64,000 nt of DNA from Vanilla planifolia (GCA_023846275.1 JAIUJO010000072.1:268501-332500); one strand, 5' to 3'; shown: positions 26,931 to 39,200, numbered from the stretch's first letter. Made by a program: numbers and translations. Notes: generated by a model from the letters alone, not told the origin.

Positions 26931-27394
26931 TGTTACTTTGTGTAGGCTTTTGTTTTACAATAGTGAGAGTGAACAATGATCTTCTGGAAACCATGATGCA
27001 ATAGTAATTATATTAAAACTTTAGCTCAATAATTTTGTATTCATTTGTAGAATACTTCTAGTAAAAAAAACGAAATAATCTTCAAAATTCTTCGGATGAA
27101 TTGCAAGACATGAAAAGTAACACTAAAGCCACAGGTCTATTGACTTGACCTCCATTAAAAGAAACATAACGTAGTTTTGTCGCATATATAAGATAAAGGT
27201 TTCACTTAGAGGTGCACTAGTCTTATTTAGACTTGTAGCCATACCAAAATTGACACCTTTATTTCCAATTAGTTTATTAGAACCATATCATTGAAGGAAT
27301 CAATTACACTTGACACTTGGCAGGAGTTAATTCTAAGAAGAACCCATATGAAAATACATGCATGTGGTACTATAACATCTAAAATTACAAAAAA
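26931..27394. other. Start of a 16-kb block that splits the plus satellite
   Basis: Satellite similarity ends at about 26930. The first bases after it (26935-26956) include a 22-bp string found again exactly at 37205-37226. The rest up to 27394 is unassigned; it may be decayed gypsy pol leading into the next feature. Confidence 0.5.
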
Positions 27395-27650
27395 AAAATA
27401 GACATCAATGTTTATGATTTTGATTTTCCTAAAGATTATGAAGTAAGAACAACCTTTACTATTTGTGATCTTTTATCGTATAGATAACTATACTCATTTC
27501 TTAATCAGTCTTTTGAGTCTTCAACAACATTATCGAGTGAATCAGTCTTACCATTACAATAAGCCTCACGTAGTTTTTTGAGAGAGCAAGTGGTGCAAAT
27601 CATATGTGATCAAGTAGTTTTAACATATGATTAAGTGCAACAAAGACTTT
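27395..27650 (+). pseudogene. Ty3/gypsy pol C-terminal fragment
   Basis: At 27398-27481 the frame reads IDINVYDFDFPKDYEVRTTF, then TICDLLSY. This fits the conserved tail after gypsy integrases (family: INDNAY-IDLP-DY-VS-TFNV-DL-PY). Acidic/serine-rich text follows (SFESSTTLSSE). ASRSFLREQVVQ near 27566-27600 could be the remains of the GP-TRSRAK-L motif that usually closes the polyprotein. Integrase itself is not readable upstream. The 13.6-15.1 kb gypsy fragment lacks precisely this tail, but the two lie 12 kb apart, and common origin is not shown. Confidence 0.65.
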
Positions 27651-30600
27651 TCATATGTTGATGAGTCCATCTCACCTCTAATAATGCTTTGATTACCATG
27701 GAGGAGCTTCACAACCTAAACTCAGGATGCTAAAAAATATCAGAGAAGTTGTTGTAGCTCTAAGAAATTGATCACTTTACCATCTGGGATGGATGATGTA
27801 ATAACATCACATAAAATACACAAATTTTTCATTTGAAGTCATACTAAACTTATTCAGGCATGTATTCATGCCAAGATTAAATCTGCTTAACATTAATATT
27901 TGCAATAATTATGTTTGTTGGGGTCAATTATAGTAAATCCTTTTTTATTTTACATTTTAATATTCTTTTTATTAGTTTGTTAAGTTATTTCCATCTACAC
28001 CTTAGTTTAACAAATTCAATAAATAATTGGTAGCTTTTATGTTTTTTTAGCTATAAATTTACCAAAGGCTTTCCTTTTAGTAGCCCCATAACTATGCTGG
28101 TGTAGAATTTGGATGAAAATGACTTCAACAAGACTTAAAATTGAGTTTTGGGTTGTTTCTGCTACCCTTCACTAACATTATCACTACCATCAGTGGTCAA
28201 TGACATCACCTATGCCAACTCACTCAAATTTCTTTGACCCTTTGAACTCATTGATCCACTCAGCAAATCCTAACCTATCGAAATGCATAGGCCTAAATTT
28301 TTTAGCATGCTTGACTAGTAAACTAACACTCATTTACCCTAACCCAAATTAACATAAAAACATGACCAAAGGTGCCTTGTTTCTCTCCTCTTGCACCTGC
28401 TGATCATATGGCTCACCCCCTCATTACATGCCAGATAATTGGTAGAAATGTACAGTCTATGTTTTGGAGTTTTCAAATTTTTTTTACTATTTTAAAATGA
28501 GCCAACTGAAAAATGTCATTTTACGTTATTATGTTACTAAAATTTTATTGTCCCATTGAGGCCTCTATAAATTGGAATGAAGATGATGTTATAAACATTG
28601 CAGCTAGGAATCCATTAACCAAGCCCTACGATAATTTTTTTTTGATATAAGAATATCATGAATGATTAATCTATGATGTGATTTAAGTGCTTTCATAGGA
28701 AGGCAAGAGAGAGACTAAACCGATTTATCTAATATCCACAAAGAGCATTAAGTCACTAAGGAAGTTCCTAACAATATTTTTTTAACTTTTAGAAAAATTA
28801 AATGACATGCCCAATTTTTTCATTTATACATGTGGTCATTTGATTTTTTTTGGCCTTCTAAAAACTTTCCTTATGGGTTTACCTCACTACTTCACAATCA
28901 TCATCACTGCTTTGAGCATTTATTATTAGAATAACTTTTCATTAAGTTGAGATCCCTTATGTTAAAAGCTTTTTCTTACACAATGGTCTTAGGTTTTCAA
29001 TTCTCAATTAAAAAAAGCATATGTATGCTCTTATATGGATATATTTCTTTAACATAAGCACTTCTTAATTTTTTATGAGCTAAAATAAGTTTTAGCAAAT
29101 CATCCTACATGAAAGCTACATAATAAATCAAAACCACATAAAAAAGAGACATTATAGAGGTCTTTGAAGAACTAATATATGATATTTCTTTCATTTTCTT
29201 AGTTAATTATTTTTTAATCGTTTCGATCAACTATGTTAGGTTATTACTTGTTGCACCTTTTAATTACAATGATATAGTACGATGTTGAAGAAAGTTGAAA
29301 GTGAACCTGATTGAAATATTTTACAAGAAAATATTGGTTAATTGAATTATATGATTTTCTAACAAAATCAATAAGCATGCAAGTGAACAGTAGATATTTT
29401 TTGTGTTAGTGTGACATCCTTATCGTATTGCTTCATAAGGTGATGATCATTAACATCAGAAGACTTTGATGCAACCAAGGTAAATATTAACTATTCCTTA
29501 TTAGAAGAAAACACATGATGGAATAAGAGGTACTATAAGATAATGGGAACTATACAAGATAGTTTAATTGTTGTATTGTGCTAAGCACACCAACATATAA
29601 GGGCATTAATGTGGAATTCAATGGTCAATTTAATTTAATACTATGATCATATAGGAATGATGTTTAAGAATATATATGATATTATAAGAAGGAAAATGAT
29701 CAATGTTTGACAACTTGGGCGCTAGGTGAGCAATGGTTGTATAGTACAATTAGTATCACATAAACATATCCAGCTTAGAATTCTATCACCCAAAAGGACC
29801 TTCTGGATATGAGATGAGAAATGGTTACTTATTGAGTCATACATGTAAACATAGTTGATCATAACTTTACATTAAAAAAAAGTTTTGAGGTAGTCAAAGG
29901 TGATTTGGATCATCATATATTGTGATACAGGTATGGTATTACTGTGATATAAAGAAGCTAAATAAAGTTAGTCTTGTGTTGAGTTACTTTTGATCACAAT
30001 ATTTAGTGTCAAGGTGTCTATTTTCAAATTGTTGGAAAAAACTTTGATAGTGGTGATTAAATTATAATTTTGAACAATCAAATCAAAAGTTTGGATCTTA
30101 TTGAGGTATATTACTAGCTTGTAGTGTAGCTATTTATAAACAAGATTCTTGAGTTAACAAACCTTGAAGACCCTAAAAATTTTTTTTAGTAAATCAATAA
30201 ATTTAATTATGTTTAATTAAGACTATTTAAGTGTTAAGATGTTTCTTTTTTAGGTTTTTAGAATATCTAGTCATATAAGGAGGCCAGGTGGCCAATCAAG
30301 AGAAGCTAAGACAAAAAGATCTATCCATGACTAAGAATATGAAGAATGATCCCAAGACTTCAAAGAGGAATAGTTTACATGTAGACAAGTCCTTTACTTA
30401 GATAACAAGTTAGGTTGAACCTTGGGATTATAGATGAAAAAGTGGTTAATTTCTAACTGAAAAATATTACTCATTTGATATAGTGGCATGTGAATAATTA
30501 TGATCAATAATGTATTTACATATGTTAGAAACTTCGTCATGTTTTTTGATTCAAGAATGAAAAAGAAATTTAATTATACTATGTTCAATTATATATTTTG

Positions 30601-32639
30601 TTAAATTGTGTGCTTAATTGATAAATTCAAATTTTTGAACTTGAAGTCTTACTAGAATATTTCGTTATCCATCATGTCCATTAAGTTCCTCTAACTCAAA
30701 TAGGTATGGTATGACATTTCGATATATGTCTACTAAATAAAGCTATATTTGTGACCTATGACTTGGAGAATTTTACATAGGCATGTATTCGACTCCTCTT
30801 TATTAATCTCATAGCAAATTAGGAATAAACAAAGCATATTCTCTAATATATTATTATCTTGGCATGTAGGATAGAATAACATTATTATATGCTTGCTAAA
30901 GTAGAGATTTATTATTAGTGTACATGTAAATTAAAAAGTTCAATTTAGAATCTAATTTGTTGTTCTCATTTCTCCCACAATTGAAACATGACTATGTATA
31001 ATTATGTTTAAGAGAATATTCATTAGGAATTAGTTATTAACACTTGGAATATGCATGCAAAGAGAGTTTTTTTAACATTGAAGCATTAATTCTTATTTTT
31101 CAAAACTCCTTATGTGAGGCATGGTAGTATGGGTTTATAATTAAAAGCATAACAAAATTAAGTTAAATGAGAATGTCATGTCCAATTATGAAACATAACA
31201 ATTCTAGCATGAGTTATTAGCATGGTTCATTACCTATGAATGGTCCAGATTTTGTTTAATTTCAAACATGTAAGCTTGTTGGTTTAGCTAAAGCGAATCC
31301 TACATAGCCTTAGTCCAAACCATGTTCATGTTAATTCGTTGTTTATTTTGAAATTATATTGTGAAAATCCTTTAAAATAAAAACTTTATGAATGTTGATA
31401 ATTCCTATTATTAAAAAGACATTGTACTTTTTGAAAATTAATTTACTAGCTCACTGCCTAATTTGACAAGTTTCTAGAATTGAGACATCATGTTATGTGA
31501 AAATTAAATTCATTGCTCGCATATAGATTTCGTTATGTTGTAATCTATATGAGTCATGTGATATCTTAGTTTAAGCTTGATGAACTTATGTTTTCAACAA
31601 GAGTACCATAACATATTTGTGATACACATTTATAATTCTAAATCCATTTTAAGAGATAGGTAATTTTTTTTTACAAATTGAGAGTTAGCTTAGACAATGA
31701 ACATTAGTTTGGCACTTCTAATGTTTATGACACTTATGAAATTCTCTTTTCCCACTACATTCTTACCTAGGATATGCTTGGGAAGCTTTTGTGTGATTTG
31801 GTTACAACATGTGTATGTTAGGTTAAGGTCCCAAGTGAACATATATGGCTTGTAAGGCAATGTGGCCCTCAATTTATAGTGTAAAAGCATGGAATGGCTT
31901 TTTTTTTTACCTTAAAAGATGTTTAGGTTTGTCACAAAGGGTTAGAGCTTCGATAAACTTTGAAAAATAAATGTTGTTAAGATCTTATTACTGAATCCTT
32001 AACCAACTTTATCTTTTTAATACTTGATTAGAATTATAAATGGAAAGAAATGCTAGTTAAGAATTTAGATAAACAAATGTAAGGTATGCTTAGCTTTAGG
32101 TTGCGATTAAGATTTTGTTTACGTTGAAAAAATTTCTAATTGAAGGTCTTTTAAAATTGATTGAGTTCAGTATCAATTGTTGAGCCATTACGCATGTTAT
32201 TGATAATATCTTATGGTAGTAAATCTTTTAGTAAAAAGCTTAGCAGAAGTTTGGAGAGCTAAAGTAATCATTAGAGATGTATAATGCTCTAATAAGTAGT
32301 TCATTTATTTTGTAATGTTGGATAAACCTTTGGCTTTGCATGGTTTGTTGGGTAAGAACATAAGTTACATTTATTAGGCTATTAGACAGCATGATGAAAC
32401 ACTAAATGGTTATCTAGGTGATGTGTGCATCCTAAGGAAGGCCTATACAAAGGTTCCTTTTGTTATTGTTTGTTTATTAGACATTAGGGAATGACTAATG
32501 TTATGTTCTTCAAGACCTTGTTAGTTTCTTCTCTTTGTAAGAGTACTAGATTAAAATCTCATTAATTGTATCTCTATCTAGTGAACTAAGTTGATGCTTG
32601 ATGTTTTGATCCTAAACAATAGATGCAAGATGTTATATG
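27651..32639. other. Unassigned transposon-like debris
   Basis: About 5 kb without a domain I can name. The part directly after the gypsy tail (27.65-28.6 kb) sits where a gypsy 3' LTR would be, and has somewhat C-rich text near 28,150-28,440, but no paired LTR or polypurine tract was found. Near 30,270-30,370 purine-rich text (AAGGAGGCCAGGTGGCCAAT) could be the start of a gag region; unproven. The 66-codon minus frame at 31690-31890 has no recognisable family. Confidence 0.45.
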
Positions 32640-32929
32640 AACAATCCACTACCCCTTCCATATTCAATAATGACATAACAAGACCATGCACTCCTATTTC
32701 ATCACAAGAGCTAGCACTCGATAATTAGTAATTTCAATTGCATGTGCTAACCCTATAGGGATGTAAGAGTCCTCAATACCTGCATACACTACTTGACATA
32801 TATTCTAGAACATCATCTAATCTCAAAGGGACTAATTATGTAATCTTTCCTTATAGGATTGAATGTATAAATGGCACTCAAGAAAACTTAATGCCTCTTA
32901 TGATTGCACTAACTCTCCTTCATGTTGAA

Positions 32930-33400
32930 CAAATCATGCAAGTGATTATGAACAACCCTAAGTTTTGAGACCCAAGCATAAGGTGATTTTGTATATAAGT
33001 TTGAAAAGGTTCTTTTTCGCATGAAGAAAGCTACTCTTGCATAGTATCACGGATTGTATTATTATCTAGTAGCTTTAGGAAAGAAAAAGAGCATACAATA
33101 CTATTCCTAAAATCTCTAGATGCTATTTTATTGAATGTACAAGTTTATGTTCATGAAATAATTTTTGAAAGTAGAAATAAAAATGTGTAAAAAATTTGAT
33201 GACATAATTGAAATGGTGTTTGAGTTGCATATGATGGGTGAAATGAATTTCTTCTTAACATTAAAAACTGAACTACTGAAAGATAAGAAATTTATTTCAC
33301 AAACTAATTGTTTTAAAACATTATTCTACAAATTTGGAGATAAACATGTTAAAACTTTGAAGAATGTATTGAATTAATAGCTTTATTTAGATTGAGAAGA
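32930..33400 (+). pseudogene. copia reverse transcriptase fragment with altered YVDD centre
   Basis: From about 32,950 the text reads across frames FEDPS ... FVYKFEKVLFRMKKATLA, then YHGLYYYLVALG. This matches the family segment GFEDP---H-VYKL-KALYGLKQAPRAWYE-L--FL. At 33134-33169 NVQVYVHEIIFE corresponds to the catalytic strand LLIVQIYVDDIIFG: the invariant YVDD reads YVHE (33146-33157), so both metal-binding Asp residues are changed. A 70-codon open frame, 33165-33377, then carries ELHMMGEMNFFLTLKTELL and ISQTNCFKTLFYKFG (family: MSMMGELNFFLGLQIKQ ... ISQTKY-KELLKKFG). RT would have copied element RNA. The N-terminal palm is lost and the product is dead. Confidence 0.85.
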
Positions 33401-33639
33401 GGTAGGGAAAAACCATTCATTAAAGACTTTAAAGTGGTCTTTTTGGATCGCTAACATATCCAACAACATGTTCACTACAAATCTTATTTAGTTTTTACTA
33501 ATGTACTATACTATCAAATCCTAACAAAAACCATCTATAGGTGGTTAATTCAATCTTCAAATATTAAGAAGGTGAAGCAAACATAGGATTATTTTACCCT
33601 AGAAAGACTATTTCATGTGATCCTTTACTCACACTAATT

Positions 33640-34070
33640 AGTACTTTTTAGGCTTGCTGTTAGGAAAGAAAAGTATGTCAAATTTATGCTAATTCCTAGG
33701 AAACAATCTAATTTCGTGGACAAGAAAGAAGTAACTTACATCCTTGTTGATCATAGGGATAGTGTATGCAGAAGTCAGATGCTATGGTGATCAAGTTTTA
33801 TGGTTAAGACAAAAGCTTTAACACTATGGTTTTGATATCTTATACATTTTTACTAGAGTTAATAATACGAGATCCATAGCCAAAGAAAAGAACAAAGTTC
33901 ATAATTTTAAGAACAAACACATAAATGTAAGATATCATATTGTTAGAGATCAAGTAGTTAAAGGCTTAGTACAATTTGAATATGTTTCTACCAAGCAAAA
34001 ATTTATAGTCATGTTGACTAAATCATTTCAAACAAATTTACTTAAAATCATAAGGAAACAGTAAGTGCAA
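33640..34070 (+). pseudogene. copia RNase H fragment
   Basis: At 33693-33732 FLGNNLISWTRKK is followed by a stop (family: FLG--LISWSSKKQN-VALSTAEAEY). At about 33777-33840 RCYGDQVLWLRQKL, stop, HYGFDI matches C-Q-LWLKQ-L-DYG. At about 33910-33965 KNKHINVRYHIVRDQVVKG matches RTKHIEIRHHFLRD-V-KG. EYVSTKQKFIVMLTKSF then matches the closing EFV-TE-QLADIFTKPL. The domain would have removed the RNA strand during reverse transcription. The AEAEY catalytic segment is not readable and the frame is broken several times. Confidence 0.8.
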
Positions 34071-34305
34071 GGTAAAGTTTTTTAATTGTACCTTCTTTTT
34101 TATGGTGATAAAGGGCTATAATGATCATGGTTTAGATAAAATTAGAAACAATCAAAAAGTGAGGGGAACAAATTATTAAGGGAGAGTATGAAGTCAAGGG
34201 GAGCATATGTTCTTTATCTTTAATAGCCTTTTTAAAAATAATATTTCTTAAATATATCCTTTTATTTATTATAATTTTATCTAAACATTTATTTGTTGTC
34301 ATAAT

Positions 34306-34318
34306 CAAAAGGAGAGAT
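34306..34318 (+). other. Polypurine tract of the second copia element
   Basis: CAAAAGGAGAGAT lies directly before TGTTAGG, the proposed 3' LTR start. It follows the end of RNase H by about 240 bp, as expected, and sets the left LTR boundary. Confidence 0.7.
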
Positions 34319-34757
34319 TGTTAGGCCACCCTTATGTTTGATGTGCCAAGCTATAAAAGTTTAATTTTTTATTCTAATAGGCTATTTGGAAGGAATTAAG
34401 TTTTGTTTTGAGGAACAAGTTATGCAATTTTAAATGTGGTGAATTAGTGGCCTTCAAACCACCTTTAATGTTCAATAAGCAAAAAGGATTGATAACATGA
34501 ACTTAAAATTTAAAAGGATTTTATTTTTTATGAAATAATGTGTTTGTTTGTTTTCCTATTAACATCAGGAGACTCACTTCACTCATATTAATTTCAAATA
34601 TTAGCAATGCATTTAATACTTTTCTTAATTTAGAGAACATCTTGGATTGCATTTTTTTGATCTATTAATACTTCCTTTTGTTAAATGCCCCCTTCCCATT
34701 TTACTAAATTTTCTTTTTTAAAAAATTGGAAAAAAATAACAAAAAAAAGTTTATATT

Positions 34758-34759
<2 letters not shown>

Positions 34760-34803
<44 letters not shown>
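34760..34803 (+). repeat. Perfect (TA)21 microsatellite
   Basis: Uninterrupted TA dinucleotides run from 34761 to 34802 inside the 3' LTR. Perfection in otherwise worn sequence implies recent slippage. Confidence 0.95.
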
Positions 34804-34805
<2 letters not shown>

Positions 34806-35662
34806 TAATGCCTAATTAAAGTGAAATGCACTTGAGTTGATCAAGCTCGAGCGGGCCAGAAAATCCTTGGGTTATAAGACCATTGGAACAAAGAAAAGTT
34901 GAGCCCTATCTTCGTCAGGGTGCAACAATGAACCTTAGTTAGGTAAGTTAAAGGAGGGATTGATTTGGGAAAACATGTACAAGGGTAAATGGAATGAGTT
35001 AAACCTACATATGTTAAACTCGTAAGATACGGGTGCCCAGGGTGTTGAAATCCTAAGCACACTAGTATGGGTAACATTTTATGGAAGCGAAACACAATTC
35101 ATATCCCACCTTGTATGACTAATGTGTTTTTACATGTCTAGCACCTTAATGCATAAGAAAGCATGAATTCCATCATGTGACCATTGATTACACGGATTAA
35201 AGTTCACTAGATTGTAAGCGATGTCCGATGGTTCAGATCAAATGACAAAAACAACATCTAATTTTAACAGGAGATCAACATTCTATTCTCTATATCAGTT
35301 GACGTATACTTGAATCCAATAATTCAAATCTCTCCATTTTTAAACTTATGACTAAGATCATTATGGTATTTACTACTATTGAATTTAATGGTGCATATCC
35401 CATATGATGTGATTGAATGGCCCAAATATAATCCTACCTTATCCAACCATCCATAATTCTTTCATTTTTTCAATCATTGATATAATGGTTGAAATATTCC
35501 AAATAGATTCATTGGCTCCAGTCAATCCCATCTAATGACTAATTCCATCCCTATCATTTGTGTCAATGTAGAAACTCTTTGGAATAACTTTTTAAGGTTT
35601 TTTGTTGCATCTTGTAAAATTGCATTTCCATGACTTTCTAATAGCTATTATCAAATGTTTTC

Positions 35663-35669
35663 TATAAAA
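35663..35669 (+). promoter_or_regulatory. TATA box in the second copia 3' LTR
   Basis: TATAAAA within TTTTCTATAAAAACCAGAC lies about 70 percent of the way through the LTR. This is the same relative place as TATAAATA in the first element. It is the likely RNA start region of the LTR promoter. Confidence 0.5.
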
Positions 35670-35878
35670 ACCAGACTATTACGAATGAAGTTTCTAATGA
35701 ACATTAAGAGAATTTGTGATCTAGAAAAGTTATTGCATAATAATCTATTGGTGTAAATTCATTGAGCAACACACAAAAATTTAGTGCTACGAAAATTTTA
35801 AAGCTGTTCTAGCTATGTGTAATGCTTCTAAGCTTTGTTTTTCTCAAGTCTCTTCAAAATTTTTAGTTTTTTGGGCAT

Positions 35879-36012
35879 AATTTATTCATAAATAAGAATC
35901 AATAGTTGCACATTTTATAAGAATTTTTTAGTAGTTGTATTTTTTTTGTGACAAAATTTATTCATAAATTAGCATCAATAGTTGCACATTTTGTTAGAAT
36001 TTTTTAGTTGTT
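35879..36012 (+). repeat. Short direct duplication, 76-bp offset
   Basis: Two copies of a roughly 58-bp sequence, 35879-35936 and 35955-36012, share AATTTATTCATAAAT, ATCAATAGTTGCACATTTT and AGAATTTTTTAGT in order with few differences. It lies in the R/U5 part of the LTR, after the TATA box. Confidence 0.8.
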
Positions 36013-36244
36013 TTGTTTTTCTTATTTTATTGGGTTTTGCGGTTCGATATTGATTAAAGGCTGAGTTTTGTTTGATATAATTAGAAAATTTATGTTGGAT
36101 TTAGCTCACAAAAGTCCTGGTTTATTGAACATATAAAAGGTCAAATTTAATTAAAAACTTTATGTTATAATTTTTTGTGATAGTAGTGTTTTTCTTAGCC
36201 TTGATTAGGGTTGATAAAGCTTCTAGTTTGAATTGAATCACCCA

Positions 36245-39200
36245 AAATTTTTTTTTTTTTAATTTTCAAATTCTAATTTTATTCTTTTTTCCTCTATCAT
36301 AACAATTAAAAGTTTTTTTATAAATTGAATTTCAAAGTTTTTTAAAAATTTGAAGTCTTACTTTTTTCCAAAGTACAAATTATTAATGCATAAAAATCTT
36401 TTTAAAACAGCATGTAAAAGCCAACTTTATTGTGATATTTGAAATGATGAATGCATAAATAAGAAAATTGTCACATTGAAGATAAGTTTTGTAAAAGTGA
36501 TAGTTCTTTCAAGTGTAGGTGAGAGAGCTAGGATCACACAAGTATGATAATAAGAAAAAATATTCTATGTTTAGAAACAAAAATGGAATAAGTAGAAGAT
36601 TGTATACTACAATAAGCACAATCATATTTCCACAACAAGCTATGAGTATTATTCAATATAAGGAATCTTTGGGTTTGACCATGAGAATTAGTATGTAATT
36701 TCATTATGTTAGAACAAATTTCAAGGTCATTCAGTTATGAAAAATGTGGTTAGCAATTTGCAAAAACAAATTAGCACATTATATAACACAACGATAGCTA
36801 TAATACTAGTACAACATTTAATATGAAATAAATTAAGTGTTTTATATGAGTTACATTTGATCCTAGCCATTGGATTGAAGTGTATAAGATCTAAGAAATG
36901 GAAACAACTTGGATAGAGATGGCAAAGGTAAATAAAATTAAAAAGAAACACAAACACTAGAATGTATGTTTCCTTAATAAAAAGATAAGGTGATATATCA
37001 TAACAATTGTAATCATATATCCAATAATTTTAGAATTATTTTTTAGATATATAAGGTCTTGGAAAGTAATAGGGATAGAAATATTATCACCTTCTAGCAT
37101 TAAGCTCTTCTAAGATGACATACTTCAAAAAATATTAAAGAAGTTCACTTAAAGAAAGGAAACGTAGGACCTTGAGCTTGCTTGAAGACGAAGGCAATAC
37201 TCCCACTTTGTGTAGGCTTTTGTTTTGCATTTGGAGTAGGAAATCCTTGGTTTACTATAAAAACATAGAAGCATAATAGATTAATAAGAAGTAAGTAAAT
37301 ATCAATGAAGAATGTAAATAGAATTTGGACTGAGTTCTGCTACTCTTTCACCTTAAAGCTAAGATTTTACATGTTGAACTTTGCTGATTATGATGGTAAT
37401 TGAGTCTTGATATTTGTATTTGATAGTAAAAAGCATGTTCATGTATAATATAAATTACCTTCTTTAATCGAGCATGAATTTTATAAATTTAGCTATTTGG
37501 AAATTATTATCATGCTTGACTAAAACACTTTGATGATATTGTCAAATTATTTTGCAATGTTGAAGTTCTTAGGATAATATAAATATTGATAATGTTTTCA
37601 ATACATGGTTAAGTAATGTCATTTAGTTGTTGCTATTATTTCATGTTGGAATGCAAAGAAATTATGTGGTTAAAACATGTTATTTAAATATGTGATATTT
37701 CTTTGAAATTCATGAAGAAATCAAAACCTTAAATTTCTAAGACATTCATGTTGTAACTGTTTTGTTTTTTAAATTAAGCTTTTTATTGTGTGACTTTCCT
37801 AAAAGAATTGAATTTTTATGAACGTGAAAGAGCATCTTGATTACTATAGAATTACAATGTTTTGTGATGACAACTTCCATAAATAAATTAGGTTTCTAAT
37901 GAAATGCATCATATTATACATATTTCTTTTTTACAACAATGAGTACATTTGAAAAAATTGAGTGAAGTAATTTTACATTGTGGTTTTGAATTCAATATGA
38001 AATTTATGCTAGAAATATTTCATGAATGCTAGTTTTAAATTTTTTCGATTGGGCTCTACTATAAGCAAATCCTGAGTACCTACATGTATTCTCATTTTCA
38101 AAATTTTAAATTTACAGTAATTGTTTCATTTTGAAATATTGAAAAAACCTATAACAAGATGAAATATTGGTGTTTTATGTTACGTTAACATTAATTATCA
38201 ACACAAAGATATGATTTGAGTTTTTGTTTTTGAATGTTGCCACTGTAAGCCTTGTGATTATACTAATTTTGTCCAAAAAGCTGAAGGGGCTGTGGTGGAC
38301 CATAAAAGATGTCTAAAGTTTAACATTTTTGGGTTCAATGAAAATGAGCATATGCATTAAAAATTTAAAAGACTAACTATTACATTTCATCAACTGAAAT
38401 TAAGTCTAAAGGCTTATTGTCATTACCTAAGTGAATCAAAGGATTGGTGTTAAATTGTTGGGGATATAAATTTAATTGCATTACGTTTGAAATTGTCAAT
38501 GTTATTTTCTAAGAACTTGACTACCTAAAATTTTTAATTAAAAATCCTAAGGTTTGAAATTTGAATCTTTACTAAGTTTAAGAACCTAAGTATTACTAAT
38601 AAGGCATTGAAATATGTTTTCACTTGGCAATACCTTCGATGAGGTTAAGGATTGTGGAATAAGTAAGCATAAATTAAAATAAAATAACTCTTAATGACTA
38701 CGATGTTTGCATAATGAAACATAAAAGATAGAAATTGGGATAGGACTATGGATATCAAGTAAATGGTGAGACAATTAGACCACATAGTATAAGGCTTTGA
38801 TTTGATGAAGCTCCTAATTTTGTGACGAATCAAGGCTAATCGAGATAGTGAACTTAGGGTTAGCCTTAGAAGTGGTGTTCAGAGAGCCCAAGGAGGATCT
38901 TGGTTTTTTTTTATTTCCACTAAACCCTAATATAGTTTGGATTGCTTTGTAAGATCTTGAGTGACACTAAATTAGGCTATTAAACCATTGATTAATGTCC
39001 TAGAGGGTAATTCGGGTAGCAAATGGATTATGAGAGGATTTTTTTAGTGGGTGTTGTGGCTAACATTTTCTTATTATTCGTGGGAGTTATTAGCAAAACT
39101 CATATTAATCATGGATTAAAAGTAAAGACATTAACTTTACGTAATTTAGTGAAGAACTTTTAGATTAAGGGATTGCTCAATTTATTTTTTATGTAGTTTA

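Larger units (their letters stand above)
32640..36244 (+). mobile_element. Second Ty1/copia element, 5'-truncated (SIRE/Maximus-like)
   Basis: RT, RNase H, polypurine tract and a roughly 1.93 kb 3' LTR are all present in order on the plus strand. Gag, protease, integrase and the 5' LTR could not be found upstream. The LTR length and RT wording match the element at 1.6-9.8 kb, so both probably belong to one lineage. Coding parts are better preserved than in the first copy, which suggests a younger insertion, but stops are still frequent. The left edge is approximate. Confidence 0.8.
34319..36244 (+). repeat. 3' LTR of the second copia element
   Basis: Begins TGTTAGGCCACCC after the polypurine tract. 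It ends near GAATTGAATCACCCA, which resembles the family's LTR end (AATTCACCCC type). Length is about 1.93 kb, close to the 1.96 kb LTRs of the first element. Inside are a perfect (TA)21 run, a relatively GC-rich segment (34805-35300), a GATGTCCGATGGTTCAGATC motif of the kind common in plant LTR U3 regions, and a TATA box at 35663. The 84-codon minus-strand frame at 34841-35095 lies in the GC-rich segment and is probably fortuitous. No partner LTR was found in the window. Confidence 0.7.

Noticed and set aside
34841..35095. 84-codon minus-strand frame with Cys/Pro-rich sequence
   Set aside because: Lies antisense inside a copia LTR; the longer frame is explained by the local rise in GC. Its sequence island is reported, but not as a gene.
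11315..36745. CAAGGTCACTCAATTATGAA near 11315 versus CAAGGTCATTCAGTTATGAA near 36722
   Set aside because: 18 of 20 matches without extension is compatible with chance in this composition.
31262..38150. Similarity of 31262-31380 to 38030-38150 (AAGCGAATCCT and AAGCAAATCCT with matching flanks), suggesting an LTR pair around the second copia element
   Set aside because: Similarity could not be extended in either direction, and AT-rich text aligns easily. Not enough to call LTRs.
38890..38940. CTAAACCCTAAT, resembling a plant telomere repeat
   Set aside because: A single imperfect unit without a tandem array.
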